A DNA stretch of 64,000 nucleotides from Marinobacter subterrani (GCF_001045555.1 NZ_LFBU01000002.1:930001-994000), one strand, 5' to 3'. Positions 46,990 to 55,949 are shown, counted from the stretch's first letter. The notes: generated by a model from the letters alone, not told the origin. Made by a program: numbers and translations.

Positions 46990-47025
46990 ACGTATTATAG
47001 CGGTTTTCCTGCGGTTTTAATACGT
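46990..47025 (-). promoter_or_regulatory. Promoter of the DEAD-box helicase gene with symmetric repeats
   Basis: A perfect TATAAT on the minus strand (46994-46999) lies about 57 bases before the helicase start. It is embedded in an 8-bp inverted repeat, ACGTATTA at 46990-46997 and TAATACGT at 47018-47025. Between the arms is a direct repeat GCGGTTTT at 47000-47007 and 47011-47018. The -35 is weak. Confidence 0.45.
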
Positions 47026-47074
47026 AAAACCTTGGCGGGGTTGTAGGTAGTTGCCGGTGAGGTTTTATGGCGGC

Positions 47075-47974
47075 TCAGGCCGCCATTTCGGACCTCAGTG
47101 CATCGATTATGATGCGCGCGAAATCTTCCGGCGAGTCTTCCTGAAGGAAGTGTCCGCCGCGCAGGGTGATGTGCGGCTGGCCGTGGGCCCCGGGAATCCG
47201 GCGCTGCATGTACCGATCGCCGCCACGGGTGATCGGGTCACCGCTGCTGAAGCATGTGATGAAGGGTTTTTTCCATTTCTCCAGAACCTGCCAGGCGGCC
47301 CGGTTGGCCAGGCTGTCCGGCGTCCCCGGCTCGATTGGCACGAGCTTTGGGAAAGCCCTGGCTCCGGCCTTGAAGTCGGCGGCGGGGAATGGCGCCTCAT
47401 AGGCGGTAAGTTCGGCCTTGCTCAGGGTGCGCTCAGTGCCGAGCTGGACAATCCGCCCGACCGGGAACCAGGGGCTGTGGGTCGCAAACGCCTTCCAGAT
47501 CGAGAACACCGCGGGCACCCGGGTGTCGCCGGTCGGCAACATGCCATTACCGACAATGATGCGGGCGAACCGCTGCGGGTGCTCGGCGGCCAGTCGCAGG
47601 CCCAGCAGCGAACCCCAGTTCTGGCATACCAGAGTGATGTTCGTAAGGTTCAGACCTTCCAGCCAGTTGGCCAGCCAGGCCAGGTGCCGGCCATAGCTGT
47701 AATCCTCGACCGAGGCCGGCTTGTCTGACTTGCCGAAGCCGATTAGATCCGGCGCCAGTACCCGGTGGCCGGCGTCTGCCACCAGGGGAATCATGTGCCG
47801 GTACAGGTAGGACCAGGATGGCTCGCCATGCAGCATGAGCACCGGGGAGGCATGGCGAGGGCCCTCGTCAACATAATGCATTCGAAGACCGGGCTCGGCG
47901 TCCAGAAAATGTGGAGCAAAAGGGTAATCCGGAAGACCAGCGAAGCGGGCTTCATCGGTTCTCAGAATACGCAT
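47075..47974 (-). CDS. Haloalkane dehalogenase homologue with Asn at the nucleophile position
   Basis: An alpha/beta-hydrolase that aligns with the DhlA-type (HLD-I) haloalkane dehalogenases, which cleave carbon-halogen bonds. In the 299-residue product the oxyanion/halide element HGEPSWSYLYRHMIPL, the APDLIGFGKSDKP segment, the Trp next to the nucleophile, the catalytic acid D246 (SSGDPIT) and His275 (GGHFLQED) are present. The nucleophile motif, normally VQDWG, reads CQNWG: codon AAC, Asn119. This should block the Asp ester mechanism unless the Asn is deamidated. A different activity or a decayed gene are alternatives. Family membership is secure; dehalogenase activity is not. Confidence 0.85.
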   Translation of the reverse strand: MRILRTDEARFAGLPDYPFAPHFLDAEPGLRMHYVDEGPRHASPVLMLHGEPSWSYLYRHMIPLVADAGHRVLAPDLIGFGKSDKPASVEDYSYGRHLAWLANWLEGLNLTNITLVCQNWGSLLGLRLAAEHPQRFARIIVGNGMLPTGDTRVPAVFSIWKAFATHSPWFPVGRIVQLGTERTLSKAELTAYEAPFPAADFKAGARAFPKLVPIEPGTPDSLANRAAWQVLEKWKKPFITCFSSGDPITRGGDRYMQRRIPGAHGQPHITLRGGHFLQEDSPEDFARIIIDALRSEMAA

Positions 47975-48121
47975 GCCATCGACTGTCCTGACTGATTGGT
48001 TGCGTGATTGCCGGGAACGACCTGGTGCTCAGATTTCCCTAATACAATCGTCGAACGTCAGGATAAATCAGATGGAAATTTTGTGTGTTTGAGTTGCGTA
48101 ACAGAGCGTTGCCGGTTTGAA

Positions 48122-48370
48122 TCAGGAGGCGATCGAGAACAGGCGTTCGGAGTTGTCAACGCCCGCCAGGGCCTCATCACAGCAGTTGACCGCACCGCAA
48201 TCATCGGCGGAGCACAGGCCGATAGTCTTGCATTCCATGTCCTGATGCTGGTTCCCCTTGTTCCGGAAAATCCGGCTGCGGGAAAGAATGGACCGGCAGT
48301 GGCCACAGAGCAGGGTAGGTACCGCGCTGCCCTTGGCCAGGATGGCGGTAAAATGGTGTTGTTCAGTCAT
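48122..48370 (-). CDS. Small cysteine-rich protein, unknown function
   Basis: I do not recognise the family. The 82-residue product has seven cysteines: C22-G-H-C25, then C47, C53, C58, C63 and C64 (MEC, GLC, DDC, NCC). This spacing suggests one or two metal sites, probably zinc, though redox use cannot be excluded. It is acidic at the C-terminus and has no signal peptide. ATG 48370 is preceded by AGGAGG with five to six bases of spacing, among the best ribosome binding sites in the window, which strongly supports a real gene. A longer frame to 48664 runs antisense-like through the next gene and is not used. Confidence 0.7.
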   Translation of the reverse strand: MTEQHHFTAILAKGSAVPTLLCGHCRSILSRSRIFRNKGNQHQDMECKTIGLCSADDCGAVNCCDEALAGVDNSERLFSIAS

Positions 48371-48443
48371 AAATATCCTCCTGATACTGCCCAACATAGG
48401 GGCCGAGTATGACAGTTCAAAGTCCGGGGCCGGATTGTGCGGC

Positions 48444-48794
48444 TTATTTGTCCGGATCGACCCTTGGTTTACGGTTGGAACGCTTGTCCTCCCAGTCAAG
48501 CGCCTTGGGATCATACCAGCCGATGGCATTGAGAACCCTGTCCCGGGTTTGCGGAGACAGGGTTGGCCAGAGTTCCTGAAAGTCTTCCAGCCCCAGTTCG
48601 CGCTGCCTGAGCTGCTTGCTCTGCAGCCGGTTGATAATTCGCGGCAGTTGCAGGGCATCGCCAAGTTGGCCGGGCACCAGCACCTCCTGGCCCATCACCT
48701 TGCGCCGGTGAGTTCGCGCAGCCAGTACCTTCCGCAACTGCGTGGCAGCTTCCAGAGCGGTTTCCGTGGTGAAGGTTTCCAGTTCCAACAACAT
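48444..48794 (-). CDS. Hypothetical protein, 116 residues
   Basis: Not recognised. The product begins MLLELETFTTETALEAATQLRKVLAARTHRRKVMGQEVLVPGQ, is predicted mostly helical and charged, and ends RSNRKPRVDPDK; the ELWPTLSPQTRDRVLNAIGWYDPKALDWED segment looks like a compact C-terminal domain. It has no signal or membrane segment. The ribosome binding site is weak (AGG two bases before ATG; the TTG one codon later is better spaced). Codon use and third-position GC look like those of the neighbours. It is divergent from perM and may share a transcript with the cysteine-rich gene downstream. Confidence 0.65.
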   Translation of the reverse strand: MLLELETFTTETALEAATQLRKVLAARTHRRKVMGQEVLVPGQLGDALQLPRIINRLQSKQLRQRELGLEDFQELWPTLSPQTRDRVLNAIGWYDPKALDWEDKRSNRKPRVDPDK

Positions 48795-48914
48795 GACCTG
48801 TTAAGTGGTTGATCAATAACCGTCCACTATAACCTGAAGATGGCTACAGTGGCCACGCCAGCGTGTTAGGCTAGATTACTCAGATCGAACTCTTTCCGGG
48901 GAACCGCGAGAACT

Positions 48915-49979
48915 ATGTACGCAAAACTTGAGACACGGACCTTTCTTGCCTTGCTGGTGGGGGTCTCCCTGGCTTTTGTATTTCTGATGAAGCCGTTCTT
49001 CGGGCCCATCTTCTGGGCCGTTGCCATTGCCCTGATTTTCCATCCGGTGCAGCAGTTCCTGGTCCGGAAACTGGGCGAGCGGCCTAACCTGAATGCGCTG
49101 ATTACGCTTTTTTTCTGCATGATTATTGTGGTGATCCCGGTGCTCGTTCTCGTTACGTCGCTGATCGCCGAGGGCGTTGCCCTGTTCCAGCAGATCCAGA
49201 GTGGTGACCTGAAGCCGGGCGAGTACATTGACCGCGTTTACCAGTCGTTCCCGGCTATCCAGACGTTCCTCTCCCAGTTTGATATCAGCTTTGCCGAGTT
49301 ACGGGATCGGGCTGTCAATATCTTTGTCGGCGGCAGCCAGTTCCTGGCCAAGCAGGCCCTGGGCTTTGGCCAGAATACCTTTCAGTTTTTCCTGGGGTTG
49401 GCCCTGATGGTTTACCTGGCTTTTTTCCTGCTGCGGGACGGCAGTTCGCTGGTGGAGTTGATGATCCGGGCGCTGCCGCTGGGCGATGAACGGGAGCGAC
49501 TGCTGTTTGCAAAGTTCGCTGAAGTGACCCGCGCCACAGTCAAGGGCAATTTGTTGATTGCCCTGATCCAGGGGGCGCTTGGCGGGCTGATATTCTGGAT
49601 TCTGGGGATCACCGGCGCCCTGCTTTGGGGAGTGGTGATGGCGATTGTTTCCCTGATTCCCGCGGTCGGGGCTGCGCTGGTCTGGGTGCCTGCAGCCATT
49701 TATCTGGCGGCGGTTGGTGATCTGGTTGAAGCGACGGTTCTGACCCTGTTCGGCGTGCTGGTGATTGGTCTGGCAGATAACGTGCTTCGCCCCATCCTCG
49801 TGGGGCGAGACACCAAGCTGCCCGACTACATAGTGTTGCTGTCGACCCTGGGGGGGATTGTCATGTTCGGCGTTAACGGCTTCGTAATGGGCCCTCTGGT
49901 TGCGGCCTTGTTCATGGCTTTCTGGGGTATCTTCATCCGTGAATTCGGTCATGAGGCCCATCGCGACCGAGGCGCTTGA
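48915..49979 (+). CDS. AI-2E family (PerM/YhhT-like) transporter
   Basis: An inner-membrane protein of the AI-2 exporter family. Members have been linked to autoinducer-2 export, ion antiport or unknown substrates, so the substrate is open. The 354-residue product has about seven or eight membrane segments, with a pair at the start (FLALLVGVSLAFVFLMKPFFGPIFWAVAIALIF), a soluble insertion (about residues 85-150), and the conserved ALIQGALGGLIFWILGITGALLWGVVMAIVSLIPAVGAALVW and ADNVLRPILVGRDTKLPDYIVLLSTLGGI blocks. Its stop is separate from the secreted protein gene that follows. Confidence 0.9.
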   Translation: MYAKLETRTFLALLVGVSLAFVFLMKPFFGPIFWAVAIALIFHPVQQFLVRKLGERPNLNALITLFFCMIIVVIPVLVLVTSLIAEGVALFQQIQSGDLKPGEYIDRVYQSFPAIQTFLSQFDISFAELRDRAVNIFVGGSQFLAKQALGFGQNTFQFFLGLALMVYLAFFLLRDGSSLVELMIRALPLGDERERLLFAKFAEVTRATVKGNLLIALIQGALGGLIFWILGITGALLWGVVMAIVSLIPAVGAALVWVPAAIYLAAVGDLVEATVLTLFGVLVIGLADNVLRPILVGRDTKLPDYIVLLSTLGGIVMFGVNGFVMGPLVAALFMAFWGIFIREFGHEAHRDRGA

Positions 49980-50110
49980 TGTCGGGCAAGGCGATATGCG
50001 ACAAAAGTATGGTAGTCTTTCACACGATTGCCCAAGCCTGTGGAGATAGGCACCACATAACAAAAAAGACAGGGTATCCACAGATGCCCGGAGTTAAGCA
50101 GGTGAGCACC

Positions 50111-50527
50111 ATGAGAAACGCGACAACCCGACTGGGACGCCTGGCCGCTGCGGCCGGCATGGCGGTTTCGCTGGGCATTGCTGCCCCCGCAGCCTTTGCG
50201 GACGAGACCGTTGCACTCAAGAACGCCCTGTACGGCGCAGGGTATGAAATCACCAATGTCAGCCCGAAAATGGACGACACAACCCGAGCCGCACTGACCA
50301 AATTCCAGAAAGACAACGGGCTGCAGGCCACCGGCGCGCTGAACGAGCCAACGAAAAAAGCCCTGGGAATGGTGTCAATGCAGGTTGCGGCAGCTCCCGC
50401 GCAATCGGCCAGCAGTTCCGGTGCTGCCGCGGCAGTTTCTTCCGGTTCGACACAGGAACAGGAGCCGAAGCAGGACAAGGATGAAGTGATTGAAGAAGAG
50501 GACGATGGCGGCTGGTCCCTCTGGTAA
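50111..50527 (+). CDS. Secreted protein with a peptidoglycan-binding-like domain
   Basis: A 138-residue exported protein. It has a signal peptide (RNATTRLGRLAAAAGMAVSLGIAAPAAFA, cleavage probably after AFA near residue 30), then one PG_binding_1-type domain (VALKNALYGAGYEI... RAALTKFQKDNGLQATGALNEPTKKALGM, about residues 33-86), an Ala/Ser-rich linker, and an acidic tail ending DDGGWSLW. Domains of this type often anchor proteins to the cell wall, but no catalytic domain is attached here. ATG 50111 has AGGTGA at 50100-50105; a frame from 49976 would hide the signal peptide. Confidence 0.8.
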   Translation: MRNATTRLGRLAAAAGMAVSLGIAAPAAFADETVALKNALYGAGYEITNVSPKMDDTTRAALTKFQKDNGLQATGALNEPTKKALGMVSMQVAAAPAQSASSSGAAAAVSSGSTQEQEPKQDKDEVIEEEDDGGWSLW

Positions 50528-50543
50528 ATCCGGTTCCGGTCAC

Positions 50544-50582
50544 AAAAAAGCCCGCCAGAGACTATCCGGCGGGCTTTTTTTT
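50544..50582 (+). terminator. Bidirectional terminator before ilvD end
   Basis: AAAAAAGCCCGCC at 50544-50556 pairs perfectly with GGCGGGCTTTTTT at 50568-50580 around an 11-base loop. A- and T-runs on the two sides serve both the secreted-protein gene (plus) and ilvD (minus). Confidence 0.92.
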
Positions 50583-50611
50583 GGCTGTCCAGTTACCGTT
50601 TTTCAGGGCTC

Positions 50612-52447
50612 TCAATCGAGCTTGCTGAGGTCCCGGACGGCGCCCTTGTCGGCACTTGTTGCCAGCAGTGCGTAGGCCTTGAGGGCCGCTGACACTTTCC
50701 GGTCCCGGGGCAGGTCTGGCTTCCACCCTTTTGCATCCCGGGCTTCCCGGCGGCGGTCAAGTGCGTGCTGGTCGAGCTCGACATTGATGGTCCGGTTCGG
50801 AATGTCGATGCGGATGATGTCGCCATCCTCAATCAGCCCGATCGCACCACCGGCGGCGGCCTCAGGCGAGGCGTGGCCAATGGACAGGCCGGAGGTTCCG
50901 CCGGAGAAACGCCCGTCAGTCAGCAGCGCGCATTCCTTGCCCAGCCCCTTGGATTTCAGATAACTGGTCGGGTAGAGCATTTCCTGCATACCGGGACCAC
51001 CGCGGGGACCCTCGTAGCGGATAATGACCACCTCGCCGGGTTTGACCTCGTCCGCCAGGATGCCGGCTACCGCAGAATCCTGGCTTTCGAACACCTTGGC
51101 CTTGCCTTCGAAAACATAGATGCTTTCGTCCACGCCCGCGGTTTTCACCACGCAGCCGTCCAGAGCGATATTGCCAAAGAGCACGGCGAGCCCGCCCTCT
51201 GAGCTGTAGGCGTTCTCAACCGAACGGATGCAACCGGATTCCCGGTCGCCGTCCAGGCTTGGCCAGCGGGTGTTCTGGGAGAAAGCGGTCTGGGTCGGGA
51301 TGCCGGCCGGGCCTGCCTTGTAGAATTCCACCACCTCCGGGGTCGGAGAGCGCATGATGTCCCAGGTCTGGAGGGCTTCTCTCATGGTTTTGCTGTGCAC
51401 CGTGGGCAGATCGGTGTTGATCAGCCCGCCCCGCTCCAGCTCGCCCAGAATACCCATGATGCCGCCGGCGCGGTGCACATCTTCCATGTGGTACTTGGGG
51501 GAGTTCGGCGCCACCTTGCACAATTGCGGAACCCGGCGCGAAAGCTGGTCGATTTCGTTCAGGGTGAAGGGCACACCGCCTTCCTGAGCCGCCGCCAACA
51601 AGTGCAGGATGGTGTTGGTGGAACCACCCATGGCGATGTCCATGACCATGGCATTTTCGAAGGCGGCCATCGAGGCGATGCTCAGTGGCAGAACGCTGGC
51701 GTCATCTTCCTCGTAATAGCGGCGGGCATTCTCCACAATCTGTCGGCCGGCTTTCAGGAACAGTTGCTCCCGGTCGGCGTGGGTGGCCAGCAGTGAACCA
51801 TTGCCCGGCAGCGCCAGGCCAATGGCCTCGGTCAGGCAGTTCATCGAGTTGGCAGTGAACATGCCGGAGCAGGAACCACAGGTCGGACAGGCGCTGCGTT
51901 CGTACTCTTCCACCTGTTCGTCAGAGGCGTTGGGGTCTGCAGCAATGACCATGGCATCCACCAGGTCCAGCTTGTGTTCGGACAGCTTCGTTTTGCCCGC
52001 TTCCATGGGCCCGCCCGAGACGAAAATCGTGGGGATGTTCAGGCGCATGGCCGCCATCAGCATGCCCGGGGTAATCTTGTCGCAGTTGGAAATGCACACA
52101 AGCGCGTCGGCACAGTGGGCGTTCACCATGTACTCCACGGAGTCGGCGATGATCTCCCTTGAGGGCAGGGAGTAGAGCATGCCGTCGTGGCCCATGGCGA
52201 TGCCGTCGTCCACGGCGATGGTGTTGAATTCCTTGGCCACACCATCGGCGGCTTCGATCTCACGGCACACCAGTTGTCCCAGATCCTTCAGGTGCACGTG
52301 GCCCGGAACAAACTGGGTAAAGGAGTTGGCAACGGCGATGATGGGTTTGCCGAAATCCCCGTCTTTCATACCGGTGGCGCGCCAGAGGGCGCGGGCGCCG
52401 GCCATGTTTCGGCCTGCGGTGGATGTCCGCGAACGATACTGTGGCAT
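50612..52447 (-). CDS. ilvD: Dihydroxy-acid dehydratase
   Basis: IlvD dehydrates dihydroxy acids in valine, leucine and isoleucine synthesis using an Fe-S cluster. The 611-residue product has [46 protein letters not shown] (cluster Cys), [31 protein letters not shown] (cluster Cys), [15 protein letters not shown], and [21 protein letters not shown] near residue 518. ATG 52447 gives the E. coli-type length; the frame extending to 52525 is not conserved. Divergent from the HDOD gene. Confidence 0.97.
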   Translation of the reverse strand: MPQYRSRTSTAGRNMAGARALWRATGMKDGDFGKPIIAVANSFTQFVPGHVHLKDLGQLVCREIEAADGVAKEFNTIAVDDGIAMGHDGMLYSLPSREIIADSVEYMVNAHCADALVCISNCDKITPGMLMAAMRLNIPTIFVSGGPMEAGKTKLSEHKLDLVDAMVIAADPNASDEQVEEYERSACPTCGSCSGMFTANSMNCLTEAIGLALPGNGSLLATHADREQLFLKAGRQIVENARRYYEEDDASVLPLSIASMAAFENAMVMDIAMGGSTNTILHLLAAAQEGGVPFTLNEIDQLSRRVPQLCKVAPNSPKYHMEDVHRAGGIMGILGELERGGLINTDLPTVHSKTMREALQTWDIMRSPTPEVVEFYKAGPAGIPTQTAFSQNTRWPSLDGDRESGCIRSVENAYSSEGGLAVLFGNIALDGCVVKTAGVDESIYVFEGKAKVFESQDSAVAGILADEVKPGEVVIIRYEGPRGGPGMQEMLYPTSYLKSKGLGKECALLTDGRFSGGTSGLSIGHASPEAAAGGAIGLIEDGDIIRIDIPNRTINVELDQHALDRRREARDAKGWKPDLPRDRKVSAALKAYALLATSADKGAVRDLSKLD

Positions 52448-52605
52448 GGTGTGCTGTTCTCTCTGTTGTTTTCTGATGGCAGTGTGCAAAAAAACAGAGG
52501 ATACCAGATTAGACTCCAGGCGCATGGTTGTTTTCAGAGGCGCTGCTTACAATAGGTAACACAGTTGCCAAATTTTCCCGGTTTCAACCGGCAAGGAGTA
52601 TGCCT

Positions 52606-53862
52606 ATGGCTGGCCAGGAAAGCCTGCCGCTACGTCGCCTCAGAGAGTTTCAGCCACTTAACCGGCTGACTGATGATCAACTGGTGCTGCTTGCCAGCCG
52701 TGCCGAAAGAAGAACCCACGGTCCCGGGCAGCGGGTTATTGAGCGCGGTGTGCGGGACGGTCTCGATTTTTTTCTGGTCGCGGGCAAGGTCGAGCTTGAG
52801 TCTCTTGATGGCCGGAAAACGCTGGTGGAAGCCGGGACTGAGAAGGCCAACACCCCCATCGCGCGGTTGCAGCCCCGAATGTACGATGTTATTGCGGTCA
52901 AGCCCTGCGAATTCCTGGTCGTCGAACAGGAAATTCTCAACCAGCTCTTGCGGGCGGCCCCCGTTGCGCAGGTGGAAATGGGCTCCGGGGAGGGTAGCGG
53001 CGGTATCGAGAGCGAGGAGCACCACCTCCTGATGGAGTTCTACTCGGAACTGCGATCGAACCAGATCAAGCTGCCCAGTGTTCCCGATGTGGCCTGGAAG
53101 GTTCGGCGGGCCGTCGACCGCGAGGAGTCTACGGCTGAGCAGGTGGCGCAGGCGGTGTCTGCCGATCCTGCCATGGCTGCCAAGCTGGTCCGGGCCTGTA
53201 ACAGCCCGCTATATCGCGGCTTCAGCGACGTCCGTAATGTTCGCGAGGCGGTCGTCCGGTTGGGTATGCGCACCACGCGGCAACTGGTAACGGTGTTCTC
53301 CATGCGGGAGGTGTTCAAGACCCGCCAGGCGTCCTTACAGAAGGAAATGGAGAAGCTGTGGCGCCATTCCAGGGAAGTTGCTGCCTTGTGCTGGGTGCTG
53401 GCCGACCATGCCACTGGGCTCAACCCCGAGGAGGCGCTGCTGGCTGGCCTGCTTCATGACATCGGAGTGGTGCCGATCCTGGTGCAGGCGGAGCACCACG
53501 TGAATCTCTTTGCCAATGAGGCCAACCTGAACCATGCTATCGAAGAGCTGAGGTCGGACGTCGGCACCGCCGTGCTGGAGAACTGGTCCTTCCCGCCGAC
53601 GTTCATTGAAGCGGTTCGGCATGCTGCAGACTGGGGCTACGAATGCCGTGAAGCAGCGCCGCAGCTGGTGGACGTGGTCATTGTTGCCCGCTTGCACTCG
53701 TTGATCGGGTCCAGCCAGAATGCCGAGCTGCCTCCGTTCGACCAGGTGCCGGCGTACCGCCGTCTGGGGGAGCTGGAACTCAATGCCTCCCGCAGCCTGC
53801 AGTTGCTGACCGAGGCCAGGGCCCGGGTGGACGAAGTCCAGCAACTGCTGTCTATCCGGTGA
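52606..53862 (+). CDS. HDOD domain protein with an N-terminal cNMP-binding-like domain
   Basis: A signalling protein of 418 residues. Residues about 10-130 resemble a cyclic-nucleotide-binding barrel (LNRLTDDQLVLLASRAERRTHGPGQRVIERGVRDGLDFFLVAGKVELE), but a clear phosphate-binding cassette is missing. Residues about 165-365 form an HDOD domain (LPSVPDVAWKVRRAVDREESTAEQVAQAVSADPAMAAKLVRACNSPLY, RLGMRTTRQLVTVFSM, LLAGLLHDIGVVPIL). HDOD domains lack phosphodiesterase activity and appear in bacterial signalling. Start: AGGAG at 52594-52598 is seven bases before ATG 52606; the ATG at 52600 is too close to it. Confidence 0.87.
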   Translation: MAGQESLPLRRLREFQPLNRLTDDQLVLLASRAERRTHGPGQRVIERGVRDGLDFFLVAGKVELESLDGRKTLVEAGTEKANTPIARLQPRMYDVIAVKPCEFLVVEQEILNQLLRAAPVAQVEMGSGEGSGGIESEEHHLLMEFYSELRSNQIKLPSVPDVAWKVRRAVDREESTAEQVAQAVSADPAMAAKLVRACNSPLYRGFSDVRNVREAVVRLGMRTTRQLVTVFSMREVFKTRQASLQKEMEKLWRHSREVAALCWVLADHATGLNPEEALLAGLLHDIGVVPILVQAEHHVNLFANEANLNHAIEELRSDVGTAVLENWSFPPTFIEAVRHAADWGYECREAAPQLVDVVIVARLHSLIGSSQNAELPPFDQVPAYRRLGELELNASRSLQLLTEARARVDEVQQLLSIR

Positions 53863-53914
53863 GTGTCCGGGCTGTGTACACTGTAGGGCCTGATTACCGG
53901 TAACTGTTGCACTT

Positions 53915-54493
53915 ATGAATGTACCTTTGTTCCCCCTGAACTCCATCGTCCTGCCCAGGGGCAGGATTCCCCTGCAGCTGTTTGAGCCACGTTACATCGA
54001 TATGCTCACCCGCTGCCTGAAGGAAGACCGCGGCTTTGTGGTGGTTCTTCTGCGGGAAGGCGGTGAAGCGGGGCCCACCGCGACTTTCTACGATATTGGC
54101 ACGTATGTCCGGATCATCGACTTCCAGCAGCTCGAAAACGGGCTTCTGGGAATTACGGTGGAAGGGGCATCGAAGGTGTCGGTGGTTCGTAGCTGGCAGC
54201 AGGACGATGGGCTCAATGTCGGCGATGTGGAGTGCCTTGTTGAGGAGGTGGAAAGCGAGGTGCCCCAGCATTTCAGCGAGCTGCCCTCGGTGCTTCGGGC
54301 CTTGTTCCGGCACCCGGTGATCCGGGATCTGAATATGGACATTGACTACGGCGACGCCCGGGATGTTGGCTGGCGCCTCACGGAACTGCTGCCCCTGGAC
54401 AAGCAGGAAAAGCAGAAGCTCGTGGAGTTGCAGGATCCACTGGAGAGGCTCAGCCGCCTCCAGTGGTTGCTGGAAGCCCTGGAGGAGGGCTGA
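53915..54493 (+). CDS. Lon N-terminal (substrate-binding) domain protein
   Basis: A stand-alone LON substrate-binding domain of 192 residues without the AAA+ or protease parts of Lon. It begins VPLFPLNSIVLPRGRIPLQLFEPRYIDMLTRCLKEDRGFVVVLL, the typical start of this domain, followed by GTYVRIIDFQQLENGLLGITVEGASKVSV and a helical C-terminal half. Function of stand-alone bacterial copies is unknown; it may bind client proteins. It follows the HDOD gene by about 50 bases. Its last 44 bases overlap the 3' end of the convergent DedA-PAP2 gene. Confidence 0.9.
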   Translation: MNVPLFPLNSIVLPRGRIPLQLFEPRYIDMLTRCLKEDRGFVVVLLREGGEAGPTATFYDIGTYVRIIDFQQLENGLLGITVEGASKVSVVRSWQQDDGLNVGDVECLVEEVESEVPQHFSELPSVLRALFRHPVIRDLNMDIDYGDARDVGWRLTELLPLDKQEKQKLVELQDPLERLSRLQWLLEALEEG

Positions 54494-55949
54494 CAACCTC
54501 GCTCGTCGGTCGCAGATCCATGACAGCGTCCTCCCAGGACAAAGTAATGTATGAACCTGCGAAAGCCAGCCACAGGACCGCCGCAACGGCGAAAGTCACA
54601 TCCGGTGCCAGTGGCACCCGGTCGTAACGGCTGTAGCTGGCCCTTGTGGCGCCGGTGATCGCCAGGCCAAGCAGAAGCCCGCCGACCACATCGGTGAACC
54701 AGTGAACGCCCAGGTAAAGGCGACTCACTGCCACAGGAACCAGGGGTAGTGACAACAGGATGTAGGACTGCCACCGTTCCCGGTTCTGTGTCTCACCGGC
54801 GATAAAGCTGGCCAGCAGGGTAACCGTCAAGGTAATGCCTGTTGCATGCCCGCTGGGGAAGGCGCCGGAACCCGGTGGGCTCAGAACTTCGTCCGGCCGT
54901 GGAATGCCGAACGCCCATTTCAGGCCCCAGACCAGGACGATGGTTGCCAGAGCAGCAACCACAATGTGCGCAGCGGCGGCATAGTAACCCCGGAACAGAA
55001 ACGCCAGGCACGCCAGGATACCGGCGGCGACAAGAACAGGCGGATCGCCCAGAAGCGTGAAGACAATAAATGGGCCGTCCAGCAGCGGTTGGCGGAGCTG
55101 CTCGAACCAGTGCAGGGTCGCCTGATTAAAGCCCTCCAGCAGGTGAGTGGCCGTGGCCAGTTGTCCCCAGATTACAAACAGGGCGGCGGCGCCGATGGCA
55201 AGCATGAAGGAGGCGAGCGGGAATTCGCCCTCCCTGGCAGGCCTCTGATTGGTGTAAAGGCGCCAGAAGCGGTGGGTGGCTTCGTATCCGGCCATTCGCT
55301 GCTCCAGCCACCGGTAGCTGCGGCTGCCTTCCCCGAGCCCCAGCTGAAACCGCACCAGGACGAAATAGACGGCAAGCAGCACCGCCAGGCTGGTGCCGGT
55401 AACGGCATAGACGTGGGCCGGCGCCCGGATGTTACTCGCCAGGGCGCTGCCTACCAGAAACCCCGGGAAAATGTACACCGGCGCCCAGGCAACCGCAGAG
55501 CCGATGTTAAACGCCAGAAAGCGACGCCATGGCATCATCAGGGCCCCGGCAACCAGTGGGATGACCGGCCGTATCGGCCCTAGAAACCGACCGAATATGA
55601 CACTCTTGCCACCGTGGCGCCGGAAAAAGTGCTCGCCCTTGCCGATAATTTTGGGGTAGCGACTTAGCGGCCAGATCTCGGTCAGCCGGCCCTGCATAAG
55701 CCGCCCGAGACCAAAACTGGTGGTGTCGCCCAAAATGGCGCCAAGGCCGGCCCAGAGCAGCGCATCGGGCAAGGGCATTCCGGTCTTGCCCGCCAGCACC
55801 GCGACCGCAAACAGGATGGCGACGCCGGGAACAACGATGCCGGCAAGGGCAAGGGACTCCGTGAATGCGGCGGTAAACAGGGCCAGTGCCAGCCAGCCTG
55901 GATGCGTGCTGAGCCAGGCAGACAAGTCGTTCAGCCAGGTATAGCTCAT
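54450..55949 (-). CDS. DedA-PAP2 fusion membrane protein
   Basis: A 499-residue inner-membrane fusion. Residues 1 to about 210 are a DedA domain (LALAGIVVPGVAILFAVAVLAG, GDTTSFGLGRLMQGRL, HFFRRHGGKSVIFGRFLGPIRPVIPLVAGALMM), a family tied to lipid carrier recycling and membrane homeostasis. Residues about 290-450 are a PAP2 phosphatase with all three motifs: KWAFGIPRP, PSGHATG and SRLYLGVHWFTDV. The likely substrates are lipid pyrophosphates such as undecaprenyl-PP, by inference from the two families. ATG 55949 overlaps the stop of the upstream GGDEF-like gene in ATGA, so the two are translationally coupled. Confidence 0.9.
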   Translation of the reverse strand: MSYTWLNDLSAWLSTHPGWLALALFTAAFTESLALAGIVVPGVAILFAVAVLAGKTGMPLPDALLWAGLGAILGDTTSFGLGRLMQGRLTEIWPLSRYPKIIGKGEHFFRRHGGKSVIFGRFLGPIRPVIPLVAGALMMPWRRFLAFNIGSAVAWAPVYIFPGFLVGSALASNIRAPAHVYAVTGTSLAVLLAVYFVLVRFQLGLGEGSRSYRWLEQRMAGYEATHRFWRLYTNQRPAREGEFPLASFMLAIGAAALFVIWGQLATATHLLEGFNQATLHWFEQLRQPLLDGPFIVFTLLGDPPVLVAAGILACLAFLFRGYYAAAAHIVVAALATIVLVWGLKWAFGIPRPDEVLSPPGSGAFPSGHATGITLTVTLLASFIAGETQNRERWQSYILLSLPLVPVAVSRLYLGVHWFTDVVGGLLLGLAITGATRASYSRYDRVPLAPDVTFAVAAVLWLAFAGSYITLSWEDAVMDLRPTSEVVSPPPGLPATTGGG

